NCBI GenBank assembly: GCA_963665185.2
Contig: CAXXPO010000005.1
Location: 158,225-222,224, forward strand
Source of the DNA: G963665185 sp963665185
Lineage (GTDB): Bacteria > Desulfobacterota > Desulfovibrionia > Desulfovibrionales > Desulfovibrionaceae
Direction: 5' to 3'
Length of the DNA: 64,000 nucleotides
Shown here piece after piece: positions 34,362 through 42,794 of the stretch (its first letter is position 1; each line of letters opens with the position of its first letter). The notes beneath the pieces were generated by a model. That model made no database searches, was not told where the DNA came from, and saw only the letters and a list, made by a program, of their open reading frames with translations. The translations under genes and the position numbers were made by a program.

Positions 34362-34488
34362 CCGTTCGGTTTCGGGTAAAGAATGCCGCCTGGTTGCGGA
34401 ATGGTTCCGGCCTCTGGGGCCGCCGCGACAATGCGTCCGTCCGTTCTCCGCAGCGCAGCAAGTGGTACGGGCAGTCCTGCAAAAGGCC

Positions 34489-34530
34489 GCGCCCCCGGTT
34501 TCGAGTTGTCTCGAAACGTCGGGGGAGCGC
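34489..34530 (-). terminator. Terminator of nifU-nifS
   Basis: An imperfect long stem pairs GCGCCCCCGGTTTCGAG (34489-34505) with the region 34510-34530, with small bulges and a TTGT loop. On the minus strand it is followed by GGCCTTTTGC. It lies 16 bases after the nifS stop. The cysK gene therefore probably has its own promoter or depends on read-through. Confidence 0.7.
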
Positions 34531-34545
34531 CGTGGAATTTCGGAT

Positions 34546-35730
34546 TCAGCAGGTGCAGGCCGGTTTCTTGCCGTCCGTATCCCGGAACGGGGACATGGCG
34601 CGCAACCGTTCCACAATGGGAGGCAACTGTTTTATAACCGTATCTATTTCCGCATCGGTTGTATAGCGGGAAAGGGAAAAACGCACCGAGCCGTGCGCGT
34701 AGGTGAAGGGAACGCCCATGGCCCGCAGGACATGCGACGGTTCCAGGGAGCCGGAGGTGCAGGCGGAACCGGAGGACGCGCAGATGGCGAATTGGTCCAT
34801 GAGCAGCAGGATTGCCTCGCCCTCGATGTGCTTGAAGGCGATGGACAGGGTGTTGGGCAGGCGGCTGGCCTCGTCCCCGTTGATGATGGATTCGGGAATG
34901 GTCTGGAGCAGTCCGGCTTGCAGGCGGTCGCGCAGGGCGCGCACCCTGGTGTTTTCCTCGCCGATGTGCAGACCGGAAAGTTCCAGGGCCTTGCCCAGCC
35001 CGACAATGGAGGCGATGTTTTCCGTGCCGGCCCGGCGGCCGCGTTCCTGGTGGCCGCCCAGCATGAAGGGGCGGAAGGGCGTACCCTTGCGAACGTAGAG
35101 CGCTCCCACGCCTTTGGGCGCGTGCAGCTTGTGGCCGGAAAGCGCCAGGAAGTCGGCGGGCAGTTCGTCCAGGCCGAAAGGTACCTTGCCCACGGCCTGG
35201 ACCGCGTCCGTATGAAGGAGCACGCCCTTTTCCTTGACGATCTCCGCGACGTTGCGCAACGGGAAAATGGTTCCGGTTTCGTTGTTGGCAAACATGATGG
35301 AAACCAGGGCCGTGTCCTTGCGCAGGCTCTGGCGCAGTTCGTCCAGGTCCAGGCGTCCCTTGGAGTCCACGCCCAGGTAGGTCACGTCGATGCCGCGTTC
35401 TTCCAGGTGTTTGGCCACGGCCAGGACCGCCGGGTGTTCCACCCGGGTGGTGACGACGTGCCGCTTGCCGGGCTGGGCGGCCAGGGCCGCGTGGATGGCC
35501 GTGTTGTCGCCTTCGGTTCCGCAGGATGTGAAGATTATTTCCTGGGGATGACAGCCCAGGGTCTGGGCGGCGCGTTCACGTGCCGTTTCCACGGCCTTGC
35601 CGACCTGCCCGCCGAAGGAATGCATGCTGGACGGATTTCCGTACAGCTCGCCAAGGTAGGGCAGCATTTCCTCAATGACTTCGGGCGCGGTGCGGGTGGT
35701 TGCGTTGTTGTCCAGATAGATGGGCTGCAT
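34546..35730 (-). CDS. nifS: Cysteine desulfurase NifS
   Basis: The protein is 394 residues, class I desulfurase. The start is MQPIYLDNNATTRTAPEV and the PLP-lysine segment is LALSGHKLHAPKGVGALYV. The active Cys lies in ICASSGSACTSGSLEPSHVL. It supplies sulfur from cysteine to the NifU scaffold. The start codon shares one base with the nifU stop (TAATG), so the pair is translationally coupled. The C-terminus ends in an unusual CTC. Confidence 0.93.
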   Translation of the reverse strand: MQPIYLDNNATTRTAPEVIEEMLPYLGELYGNPSSMHSFGGQVGKAVETARERAAQTLGCHPQEIIFTSCGTEGDNTAIHAALAAQPGKRHVVTTRVEHPAVLAVAKHLEERGIDVTYLGVDSKGRLDLDELRQSLRKDTALVSIMFANNETGTIFPLRNVAEIVKEKGVLLHTDAVQAVGKVPFGLDELPADFLALSGHKLHAPKGVGALYVRKGTPFRPFMLGGHQERGRRAGTENIASIVGLGKALELSGLHIGEENTRVRALRDRLQAGLLQTIPESIINGDEASRLPNTLSIAFKHIEGEAILLLMDQFAICASSGSACTSGSLEPSHVLRAMGVPFTYAHGSVRFSLSRYTTDAEIDTVIKQLPPIVERLRAMSPFRDTDGKKPACTC

Positions 35731-36566
35731 TATCTGACCTCCTCGACAACGATGCCGGGATCGACGGCTTCCCGCAGTGCGTGTTCCACGAAGTCCTTGA
35801 GCGTGACCTGGCTCATGGGGCAGGAGGTGCAGGACCCGCGCAGGGCAACCATGACCTTGGAGCCGACGATGTCCACCAGTTCGATGTCTCCGCCGTCCTG
35901 TTTCAGGCGGGGGCGTATTTCGCGGGCGATAAGTTCATCCACCAGACGCATGCGTTCCAGGTTGGTCAGCTTTCGGGCGGGAGTGTCCCGGGATGGCGCG
36001 TTGCCGAGGGCCTTGTCCAGAAGCTTCTGGATGTCGGGGATGCATTCGCCGCACCCGCCGCCCGCCTTGGTGAAATTGGTCACTTCCTCCACGGTTTTCA
36101 GGCCGTTTTCCTCGATGGCCCGGATAATCTGCATATCCGTGACGCCGAAGCACTTGCAGACAAGTTCGCCTTCGGCATGTTCGTGGGGCTCGACGGCCTC
36201 CCCCCGGTAGTTCTTGATGGCCGCTTCCAAGGCTTCCTGTCCCATGACCGAACAGTGCATTTTTTCCCTGGGCAGGCCGCCCAGAAATTCGGCAATGTCC
36301 TTGTTGGTAAGCTTGGCGGCTTCGTCCAGGGTTTTGCCCTTGACCAGCTCGGTCAGGGCCGAGGACGAAGCAATGGCGCTGGCGCAGCCAAAAGTCTGGA
36401 AGCCGGCGTCCTGAATGACACCGTCGTCGTCCACCTTGAGAAACAGCTTGAGTGCGTCGCCGCAGGCCAGGCTGCCCACTTGGCCCACCGCATTGGCATC
36501 CTGTATTTCTCCCACATTGCGGGGGTTGAGGAAATGCTCTTTTACTTTATCGGTATAATCCCACAT
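35730..36566 (-). CDS. nifU: Fe-S scaffold NifU (three-domain form)
   Basis: The protein is 278 residues from MWDYTDKVKEHFLNPRNVG. Domain 1 is IscU-like, with Cys in SLACGDALKL, FQTFGCASAIASSSA and KMHCSVMG. Domain 2 is a BFD-like [2Fe-2S] domain (VCKCFGVTD, GGCGECIPDIQ). Domain 3 is NfuA-like with GSCTSCPMSQVTLK. This is the full nitrogenase-type NifU, used in many sulfate reducers as the general Fe-S scaffold. A sigma-70-type promoter lies just upstream. Confidence 0.94.
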   Translation of the reverse strand: MWDYTDKVKEHFLNPRNVGEIQDANAVGQVGSLACGDALKLFLKVDDDGVIQDAGFQTFGCASAIASSSALTELVKGKTLDEAAKLTNKDIAEFLGGLPREKMHCSVMGQEALEAAIKNYRGEAVEPHEHAEGELVCKCFGVTDMQIIRAIEENGLKTVEEVTNFTKAGGGCGECIPDIQKLLDKALGNAPSRDTPARKLTNLERMRLVDELIAREIRPRLKQDGGDIELVDIVGSKVMVALRGSCTSCPMSQVTLKDFVEHALREAVDPGIVVEEVR

Positions 36567-36595
36567 GCTGACCTCCATGGATAATGTACAGCAGC

Positions 36596-36624
36596 ATTAT
36601 ATACTTCTTGGGTATGGATTTCAA
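36596..36624 (-). promoter_or_regulatory. Sigma-70-type promoter of nifU-nifS
   Basis: On the minus strand TTGAAA (36619-36624) and TATAAT (36596-36601) are separated by exactly 17 bases. The -10 box lies about 30 bases before the nifU start, which would leave a short leader ending in a GGAGGTC ribosome site. No IscR-type site was recognised. Confidence 0.75.
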
Positions 36625-36717
36625 ACATCTTATATAAGGTCTCATTCCCGGTATGGGAAGGGCAGGGAATCATTTTTTTGAAGAAAAGGGAAACGTAATG
36701 CGGCGGGCGGTTGGGAA

Positions 36718-36759
36718 AGGGAGAGAAACGTTTTGCCAATGGCGTCGGCTTCTCTCCCT
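36718..36759 (-). terminator. Hairpin after the secreted unknown gene
   Basis: AGGGAGAGAA (36718-36727) pairs with TTCTCTCCCT (36750-36759), and the 22-nt loop itself contains complementary GCC/GGC stretches. It lies about ten bases after the stop of the gene at 36769-37629. Confidence 0.6.
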
Positions 36760-36768
36760 GCTGCGTTC

Positions 36769-37629
36769 TTATTGTCGACAGGCGTTGGCTGTAACGCCTT
36801 TATACGTATAATTCCACCGCTGGCGAACAGCAATACGGGTTCCCTTGCCCACGCGTTTGCCGGTCATCAATGTCCGGTCCGCGTTGATTGTCCAGGTGTC
36901 GGAGTAGCCCATGCTGGCAGGCAGCCCCACGGAAATGGTCCGGCTGTCTTTGCATGCCCATGTGTAGGTTCTGTTGTTGATCCAAAGTTTGCTGTCGGGA
37001 AGGATGACTGCGCTGACTCCACCGCTTGAACCCGCACCAGCCGTATTCGTGATGTTCCACAGACCATAGGCGAAACAGCAGTTGGCAGGGGGGGCCGCAT
37101 CCTGCGGCTGCGAGTATGGTGTGTTGTTCCCATAGGCAATGTCAGGGAAAAACCATTCGTTCATGGATTGTCTGGCCAGGCGTTTCAGTTGGTGGTCCCC
37201 GGATTTATAAAGTGCCTGGAAAATGTAGTTCACTCCGTTGTGACGGCAGGCGACCAGGCTGGACTCGAATGGTATCCCGTTGCTTGCCGTTCCCAGGTAT
37301 CCGCGGGTCAGAGCCGGTTCGCCTGAGACATTTCCCGGGACTTCGGACAGAAATTGCTGAAAAGGCATCCCCTTTTGATTCATTGCATTGACCCAGACAT
37401 CAAGCAGCCTGTTCAATTGCATTGCAGCTCCGGGGGCGGCATACAATTCAATGAAGGCATCCTGGGTAGGAGCTATGCATTGTTTGATCAGATCGTTGCC
37501 AAGTGCTGCCTTGTTGTTCGTCCACCCCGGAGGGCACTGCAAACCTTCCTCAGCGCCGGCGAGCACAGTGGAGGAAGAGAAAAGGATACAGAAAGCAATG
37601 AGGATGATTGAAGAAAAAGCAGATTTCAT
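36769..37629 (-). CDS. Secreted protein of unknown function
   Basis: The protein is 286 residues from MKSAFSSIILIAFCILFSS with a GGAGGGGG ribosome site and a signal peptide ending VLA-G. I do not recognise the family. Visible traits are six Cys spread through the mature part, many aromatic residues, and a C-terminal half of short beta-type segments (SKLWINNRTYTWACKDSRTI, TWTINADRTLMTGKRVG) resembling a small beta-sandwich. The first mature half has ECPPGW-like LQCPPGWTNNK. It stands alone between the nifU promoter and a divergent lipoprotein gene. Confidence 0.7.
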   Translation of the reverse strand: MKSAFSSIILIAFCILFSSSTVLAGAEEGLQCPPGWTNNKAALGNDLIKQCIAPTQDAFIELYAAPGAAMQLNRLLDVWVNAMNQKGMPFQQFLSEVPGNVSGEPALTRGYLGTASNGIPFESSLVACRHNGVNYIFQALYKSGDHQLKRLARQSMNEWFFPDIAYGNNTPYSQPQDAAPPANCCFAYGLWNITNTAGAGSSGGVSAVILPDSKLWINNRTYTWACKDSRTISVGLPASMGYSDTWTINADRTLMTGKRVGKGTRIAVRQRWNYTYKGVTANACRQ

Positions 37630-37892
37630 GGCCCCCTCCTGATGAATTGAGGAAAATTTATTATGCAGCGTAGTCTCTTTGCCGGGCCAGGGCAATATTT
37701 CATGAAGAAAAGATTGATGCAGCGCCATTTCCGTCCTGGTTTGCTTCTCCCCAAACAGAGGATGAAAAACAAATCACTCTCTGCTATTACGAGGCATCGG
37801 AAAGAGAGGAAAAGGTTGATCGCCTCTTTTTGAAGCAGGCGGTCTGTCAGCCTGAGCATACACGTTATCTGATGTCCATGAAGGAGTTCCCC

Positions 37893-38459
37893 ATGAAGAG
37901 AGTCCGCGCGGCAGCGCTTTGTTTCTTGGTGTGCATCGCCCTGGCTGGGTGCGGCGGAAAGGTCAATCCCAAACTGATGTACCAGCCCGTGACCGGGCCT
38001 TCGGAAAGCTGCCCTGCCAGCTTCACAGTGGTGCAGTTCGATCTGAAGGTGGATGACTCCCAGGTGGGGGAAACCTCGGACGGCGAAGGCATCTATACGG
38101 ACGATGACATTGCCGACTGGGTGAGCAGTGCGCTGAACAGCGAACTGCAGGACAACCAGTGCATGAGCCTGATACATGACCGGGAGTATTATCCCATAAG
38201 CGATTTCATCATTCTGGGCAGTGTGGACAAATTGTGGGTCCATCAGAGGTCCATGACCGATTACGAAGCCGAACTCGCCCTGACTGTGACACTGAAAAAA
38301 GGTGATCAGGCCATCTCCACGGAGACCGTGCAGGGCCGTGTGGAGCGCACCGTGGTTCCGGGCAAGGACGTTGTCCGGGCGTTGTTGGAGGAAGTGTTGC
38401 AGGACGTGATGCGCACCGTGGTTCCCAAGATCCTGGTGCGGGCAGAGAACGCCAAGTAG
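37893..38459 (+). CDS. Outer-membrane-type lipoprotein of unknown function
   Basis: The protein is 188 residues. The start at 37893 is set by AAGGAG eight bases upstream. Two earlier in-frame Mets lack a site. The signal ends in the lipobox IALAGC, and the residue after Cys is Gly, so outer-membrane sorting is likely. The mature domain has a regular alternation of strands and helices (SFTVVQFDLKVDDSQ, DFIILGSVDKLWVHQRS, AELALTVTLKKGDQ), similar in outline to the YajG/DUF-type assembly lipoproteins, but I cannot name it. It is followed by repeat copy B and a terminator. Confidence 0.75.
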   Translation: MKRVRAAALCFLVCIALAGCGGKVNPKLMYQPVTGPSESCPASFTVVQFDLKVDDSQVGETSDGEGIYTDDDIADWVSSALNSELQDNQCMSLIHDREYYPISDFIILGSVDKLWVHQRSMTDYEAELALTVTLKKGDQAISTETVQGRVERTVVPGKDVVRALLEEVLQDVMRTVVPKILVRAENAK

Positions 38460-38496
38460 CCGAAAGGTTGCCGGGAAGGGGGCGATAGCTGCGCCG

Positions 38497-38617
38497 CGTT
38501 GAAAAAGATCAACCCCTCGCGCATCAGGAACTACGCGTCGTCCTTGATTTTTTCTCGCGCCCTGCTCTCAAGCCGTTCTCAACAGCCTGCCAAATTGTAC
38601 TTTGTGATCGATCCGAG
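38497..38617. repeat. Intergenic repeat, copy B
   Basis: The copy starts GCGTTGAAAAAGATCAACCC and has its best-conserved core at 38542-38617 (CCTTGATTTTTTCTCGCGCC at the start of the core). It runs into the terminator at 38616-38646 and lies between convergent genes, as copy A does. Confidence 0.65.
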
Positions 38618-38646
38618 TCCCGGCCCACTTTTGGTGGGCCGGGACT
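38616..38646. terminator. Bidirectional terminator between convergent lipoprotein genes
   Basis: AGTCCCGGCCCAC (38616-38628) and GTGGGCCGGGACT (38634-38646) form a perfect 13-bp GC-rich stem with a TTTTG loop, followed by CTTTCT on the plus strand. Confidence 0.8.
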
Positions 38647-38660
38647 CTTTCTGGGACGCT

Positions 38661-38993
38661 TTATTCCGAAGGATAGTTTCTGCGGCAGTAAATGGAGCAG
38701 GTCGATTGCGCATTGGCGACGGCACGCGCGCTCCCCGTGGTCAGCGACATGCCCGCCGCCTGCTTCGCGGCCTGGTTGCATGTGGCGACGCACTCGGTCC
38801 CGGACGTGAACGTCTGGTTTTCCACTGCCTCCGAGGCCGCCTTGCAGATCCGGCGGATGGAAAAGTCGCCGTTCTGGTCATTGCAGCCGGAGTTGCATTG
38901 GAAACGCATTTCCGAAGCGCTCATGGGGCCGCGTGCCCCACAGCCTGAAACCACCGTGAGCAGCAGAATACATGCTGCAATCCGAATGTTCAT
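38661..38993 (-). CDS. Small Cys-rich lipoprotein, paralogue 1
   Basis: The protein is 110 residues with a GGGAGA ribosome site. The signal ends in the lipobox VVSGC. The mature part shares a pattern with the neighbour at 39017-39343: CGARGPMSASEMRFQCNSGC, IC-x-AASEAVEN-x-x-F, ECVATCNQA, and the end CSIYCRRNYPSE. Eight Cys remain after the lipid Cys, suggesting a disulfide-knotted domain in the periplasm or at the surface. I do not know the family. Confidence 0.75.
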   Translation of the reverse strand: MNIRIAACILLLTVVSGCGARGPMSASEMRFQCNSGCNDQNGDFSIRRICKAASEAVENQTFTSGTECVATCNQAAKQAAGMSLTTGSARAVANAQSTCSIYCRRNYPSE

Positions 38994-39016
38994 TGTCGTC
39001 TCCCTGAATCACCTGT

Positions 39017-39343
39017 TTATGGGTAGTTCCTGCGACAATACATGGAACACGCACTTTCCGCACCATTTTGGAAATAGGAACAACTTGTGATGCCCTGCTC
39101 TCGGGCAGTCTGTCCGATGGCCCGGTTGCAGGCGGCGACGCACGCCTCGGCCGTGGTGAAGTTTCCGTTTTCCACGGCATTGGAGGCTGCGTTGCAGATC
39201 GCATACTGGTCGGCCGGGCCGCACTGGTATTCTTCGGTGGTGTTGCACAGAAAACGCATGTCCGAAGTGCTCATGGGGCCTCTCGGGCCACAGGAGCACA
39301 GCAGAAGGCAGACGGCCAAAAGGCAGGTGTTGCGTACATTCAT
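39017..39343 (-). CDS. Small Cys-rich lipoprotein, paralogue 2
   Basis: The protein is 108 residues with signal LLAVCLLLCSC and a lipid Cys in LCSCGPRGPMS. It aligns with its downstream neighbour along the whole length: GPMSTSDMRFLCN, ICNAASNAVENGNFTTAEAC, and the end CSMYCRRNYP. The two genes are 23 bases apart and look like a tandem duplication with moderate divergence. The start codon lacks a well-placed ribosome site. Confidence 0.72.
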   Translation of the reverse strand: MNVRNTCLLAVCLLLCSCGPRGPMSTSDMRFLCNTTEEYQCGPADQYAICNAASNAVENGNFTTAEACVAACNRAIGQTAREQGITSCSYFQNGAESACSMYCRRNYP

Positions 39344-39370
39344 ATCCTGATTTCCCCTGTTCTCGTCCGG

Positions 39371-40957
39371 TTATTCTCCTGTGGGATCATTTTCTTGAAA
39401 ATCCCGTGCCTCAAAACGTATGCCTTCGACCCAGGTGGTCGTCCCCCTTGCATAATCCGCAGCCTGGCCGTCCGCCGTGTGGTAGACGCAGTAGAACGAT
39501 CCGTCGGGCAGTTCCGTTACTCCGTTGTAGCCCATGTCGCCACCCCATGCTCCGCCGGGGTCGGATAATGCAAGGATGCGCTTGCGGGCCGTGGCGTCGG
39601 GCAGTCCCTGGTCCGGTGTCCAGGCCCAGGAATAGGCGCGGCCGTAGCCGGGTTCGAATATGTTCAGGCTGGCAGAATGCAGCCTCCATTGGCACGGATT
39701 GGTTGCGTTTTGGGCAGCCTTTTTGCGCCGGGCATTGCCAAGAATGACGGGCCGGGTGTTCACATCCAGGGTTTCCAGGCGGACGCGGCGGCGCAGTCGG
39801 TTGTTCACGCGCAGGCCGATTTCTCCCTGGCGGTATTCCAGGCGGATGTTCACCTTGCCGGGGGGCAGCGCGCTGCGTCGTGCCCCAGGCAGCAGGGGGC
39901 GTATGCTGCCCGGTTCGATGCGCCACCAGCAGCCCAGGTGAATGTGCAGGCTGTTGTCCGCGCAGGAGCCGGGAGTGAGTTCCACTTGCAGTTCCGCTGT
40001 TGCCCGGCGCGGGTCGCTCAACGGGCGCAGGGTCCAGAAAAGCCGGGAATCGCCTTCGCCGGAGGAGTCCACAAGCAGGCTGGCCGGACCGTTCAGTCCC
40101 GCAGGCTCCAGGCGCAGGCTGGAGCCGTCGGAGACATGGCCGTGCACGGCGTACTCTCCCAGCTCGTTCACTTCTCCCAGCCAGGCGGCCACGTTCATGG
40201 CCGGTCCCACGTTGCGGTAGGTCACCAGGAGTTTGCCTGTGCCTGTAAGCAGGGCCGTTGGACGGTGGCCTATCATGGGAGTGTCCAGGGGATCGCTCCA
40301 GGTTGCGCCGTTGTCGTGGCTGAAGCGGGCATATGTGGGTTCGAAGACCCCGCTGTTCTCGCGCAGCAGGGCCAGGAGGCGCCCGTCCCGGAGGCGGACC
40401 ATGGACGCCTCGCAATACATGATGCACTCGTCATGGCCGAGGATGGAATACCCTTCCCAGCTCGCACCCCGGTTGGCGCTGCGGTAGACCATCTGTTCTG
40501 TCGGGGCCTGACCCGCCATGGGCGCGGCGCACTGTCCCCTATGGTCGTGGGATGTGGTCAGCAACACGTCGCTGTCCAGCTCCAGAAGGCGGTCGAACAT
40601 GGATTTGTCCAGGCCGCCGGCCGGAGCCGGAACAAACGTCCGGCCCTGGTCCGTGGACCAGAAAAGCTGGCGGCTGCCGTCGTCGGCAATGACGATCTGT
40701 CCGTCCGAAAGTTTGGCGATGCGCGGACAATGGCTGCCCGTGGCGCAGAGCAGGCGCGGTTCGGACCAGGACGCACCCATATCCCCGCTTTCCCGCAGCA
40801 GCAGGCGCGAGCGGAGGGGCTGAATGTGACGGTCGCATTCCCGGTAGACCACCAGCAGACGGCCGTCGTCGGTGAGGCAGACGTCGGGAAAGCTGACATA
40901 GTGGCCGGGCCGCCTGTCGATGATCACGTTGCGGCCGCTGTGTGCAAGGGTTGGCAT
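39371..40957 (-). CDS. Sialidase-like BNR-repeat protein, probably cytoplasmic
   Basis: The protein is 528 residues starting MPTLAHSGRNVIIDRRPG with a GGAGG site. The first 320 residues are a six-bladed propeller with Asp-box motifs: SGDMGASWSEP, STDQGRTFVPA, SANRGASWEGY and SHDNGATWSDP. An arginine in VVYRECDRH and others could bind a carboxylate, as in exo-sialidases. The rest resembles a ConA-like jelly roll (VNIRLEYRQGEIGLRVNNRLR). There is no signal peptide, which is unusual for a sialidase. It starts 25 bases after pyrD and may be co-transcribed. The substrate is unknown. Confidence 0.75.
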   Translation of the reverse strand: MPTLAHSGRNVIIDRRPGHYVSFPDVCLTDDGRLLVVYRECDRHIQPLRSRLLLRESGDMGASWSEPRLLCATGSHCPRIAKLSDGQIVIADDGSRQLFWSTDQGRTFVPAPAGGLDKSMFDRLLELDSDVLLTTSHDHRGQCAAPMAGQAPTEQMVYRSANRGASWEGYSILGHDECIMYCEASMVRLRDGRLLALLRENSGVFEPTYARFSHDNGATWSDPLDTPMIGHRPTALLTGTGKLLVTYRNVGPAMNVAAWLGEVNELGEYAVHGHVSDGSSLRLEPAGLNGPASLLVDSSGEGDSRLFWTLRPLSDPRRATAELQVELTPGSCADNSLHIHLGCWWRIEPGSIRPLLPGARRSALPPGKVNIRLEYRQGEIGLRVNNRLRRRVRLETLDVNTRPVILGNARRKKAAQNATNPCQWRLHSASLNIFEPGYGRAYSWAWTPDQGLPDATARKRILALSDPGGAWGGDMGYNGVTELPDGSFYCVYHTADGQAADYARGTTTWVEGIRFEARDFQENDPTGE

Positions 40958-40982
40958 GTGACGTCCTCCGGAAGCCTGTGGT

Positions 40983-41894
40983 CTACATCTGCAACGTGCC
41001 GCGGTACTCGTCCCAGGACGCCAACCCCAGGCTGTCGCCCAGGGCTTCGATTTCATCCACCAGCCGGAAGGCGAAGTCCGGGCGGATGAAGTTGGCCGTG
41101 CCCACCTGGATGGCATGCGCGCCCACCAGGATGAATTCCAGGGCGTCCCGGGCGCTGGAGATGCCGCCCATGCCCATGGCCGGGATGTCCACGGCCCGGC
41201 AGGCCTGATGGACACAGCGCAGGGCCACGGGCTTGATGGCCGGGCCGGACAGTCCGCCCACGCCGTTGGCCAGCCGGGGCTTGCGGCGGCGGATGTCCAC
41301 GGCCATGCCGGTCAGGGTGTTGATGAGCGATATGGCGTGCGCCCCGCCGTCTTGTGCGGCGCGGGCCGCCAGGGCGATGTCCGTGACGTTGGGGCTGAGC
41401 TTGACCATGACCGGCTTGTCGCCGCTTCGCGAGCGTACGGTTTCCGTAACCCTGCGGATGAGGGTCGGGTCCTGGCCGAAGGCCGAGCCGCCCTCCTTCA
41501 CATTGGGGCAGGAGACGTTCACTTCCATGATGGCCACGCCTTCCTCGTTGGCGAAGAGTCCGGCCAGGTCGCCGAATTCCTCCACCGAGCTGGCATAGAG
41601 GTTGGCGATGACGGCGGTGTCCTGCCAGGGCAGCTTGGGCAGTTTCTTTTTCAGGAATTCCTCCACCCCGACATTCTGGATGCCGATGGCATTGAGCATG
41701 CCGCAGGGCGTTTCCACGATGCGGGGCATGGGGTTGCCCAGGCGCGGTTTGAGCGAAAGCCCCTTGACCGCGATGCCTCCCAGTTTCTCGAGGTCACCGT
41801 AAGGCATGAATTCCTGGCCGTAGCCAAAGGTTCCCGAGGCCGTGACCACCGGGTTTTTCAGCTCCACTCCGGCGAAAGATACGCGCATGTCCAT
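40983..41894 (-). CDS. pyrD: Dihydroorotate dehydrogenase B, catalytic subunit
   Basis: The protein is 303 residues, MDMRVSFAGVELKNPVVTASG, class 1B. The active-site Cys lies in MEVNVSCPNVKEGG, FMN contacts in MVKLSPNVTD, and the phosphate-binding end in IPAMGMGGISSARDALEFI. It oxidises dihydroorotate to orotate in pyrimidine synthesis and passes electrons to PyrK, encoded two bases upstream. This form uses NAD+, suiting an anaerobe. Confidence 0.94.
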   Translation of the reverse strand: MDMRVSFAGVELKNPVVTASGTFGYGQEFMPYGDLEKLGGIAVKGLSLKPRLGNPMPRIVETPCGMLNAIGIQNVGVEEFLKKKLPKLPWQDTAVIANLYASSVEEFGDLAGLFANEEGVAIMEVNVSCPNVKEGGSAFGQDPTLIRRVTETVRSRSGDKPVMVKLSPNVTDIALAARAAQDGGAHAISLINTLTGMAVDIRRRKPRLANGVGGLSGPAIKPVALRCVHQACRAVDIPAMGMGGISSARDALEFILVGAHAIQVGTANFIRPDFAFRLVDEIEALGDSLGLASWDEYRGTLQM

Positions 41895-41896
41895 GA

Positions 41897-42679
41897 TCAG
41901 GCCTCCAGGTCCAGGTCGTGCGCCCAGAAGACCGGGCCGCGTGTACAGACCTGCACGTTGGCGCCTTTGGAATCCGTGGTCACGCAGCCCAGGCAGGCGC
42001 CGATGCCGCAGGCCATGGTGTTTTCCATGGAAAGCTGGGCCGTGGCCCCGTGCTTGGCCGCCAGGTTGCCCACGGTCTTCAGGAAGGGCAGGGGGCCGCA
42101 GGCTGCGATGTGTCCGTCCTTGTAGCGTCCGATGCGTTCGTCGAGCATGGTGATGAAGGTGTCCAGGTCTTGGCGGGTCTGCTGGTGGAATGTATCCAAC
42201 CGCCCGATCAGTCCGTCGAAAAAGTCCAGGGGAAAGTTTTCCGCGGGCTGGGTGTGACCCAGAAACAGTTCCAGGTTGTCGGGGTTGCCGAATTTGCGGG
42301 CATAGCCCATGAAGGGAGCCAGGCCGATGCCTCCGGCCAGGGCCAGGGTGGGCTTGGAACTGTCGCGGGCGAAGAAGCTGCCCAGCGGTCCCCATCCGGT
42401 TATGGGATCACCGGGACGCAGATGGATGAATTGTTTGGTTCCAGGGCCGAGCTTCTGGATGAAGAAAAGAATTTCCTTTTCGTCTGCCCAGGCAATGGAA
42501 AAGGGCCGGGCCAGAACGGGATTCAAGGTGATCTCGCCGGGCCGGATCATGGCGAACTGGCCGGGGCTGAAGGTGGGCCAGCCCACCGCCTGTATTCCCA
42601 GCAGAAACTGGCCGCCTTCGGCCGAGCCTATTGGCTCGATCCGGCTGACCACGGTGTCAAAGCATCTGTTGCGGTCCAT
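41897..42679 (-). CDS. pyrK: Dihydroorotate dehydrogenase B, electron-transfer subunit
   Basis: The protein is 260 residues. An FAD domain (about 20-100, LARPFSIAW) is followed by an NAD-binding domain (LALAGGIGLAPFMGYARKFG). A C-terminal [2Fe-2S] site follows with Cys in ACGIGACLGCVTTDSKG and VQVCTRGPVF. It shuttles electrons between PyrD and NAD+. It sits two bases before pyrD and is divergent from the U32 protease gene. Confidence 0.93.
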   Translation of the reverse strand: MDRNRCFDTVVSRIEPIGSAEGGQFLLGIQAVGWPTFSPGQFAMIRPGEITLNPVLARPFSIAWADEKEILFFIQKLGPGTKQFIHLRPGDPITGWGPLGSFFARDSSKPTLALAGGIGLAPFMGYARKFGNPDNLELFLGHTQPAENFPLDFFDGLIGRLDTFHQQTRQDLDTFITMLDERIGRYKDGHIAACGPLPFLKTVGNLAAKHGATAQLSMENTMACGIGACLGCVTTDSKGANVQVCTRGPVFWAHDLDLEA

Positions 42680-42794
42680 AGTCTTCTCGTATAGGTGTTT
42701 TTGCCCCTGGCCGTGTCAGGTCTCGGAGCATTTTGCCCAGGGCATTTTCTTCGGGCTGTACAAAGTCCCTCTACTGAAAGTATCACATACAAAT

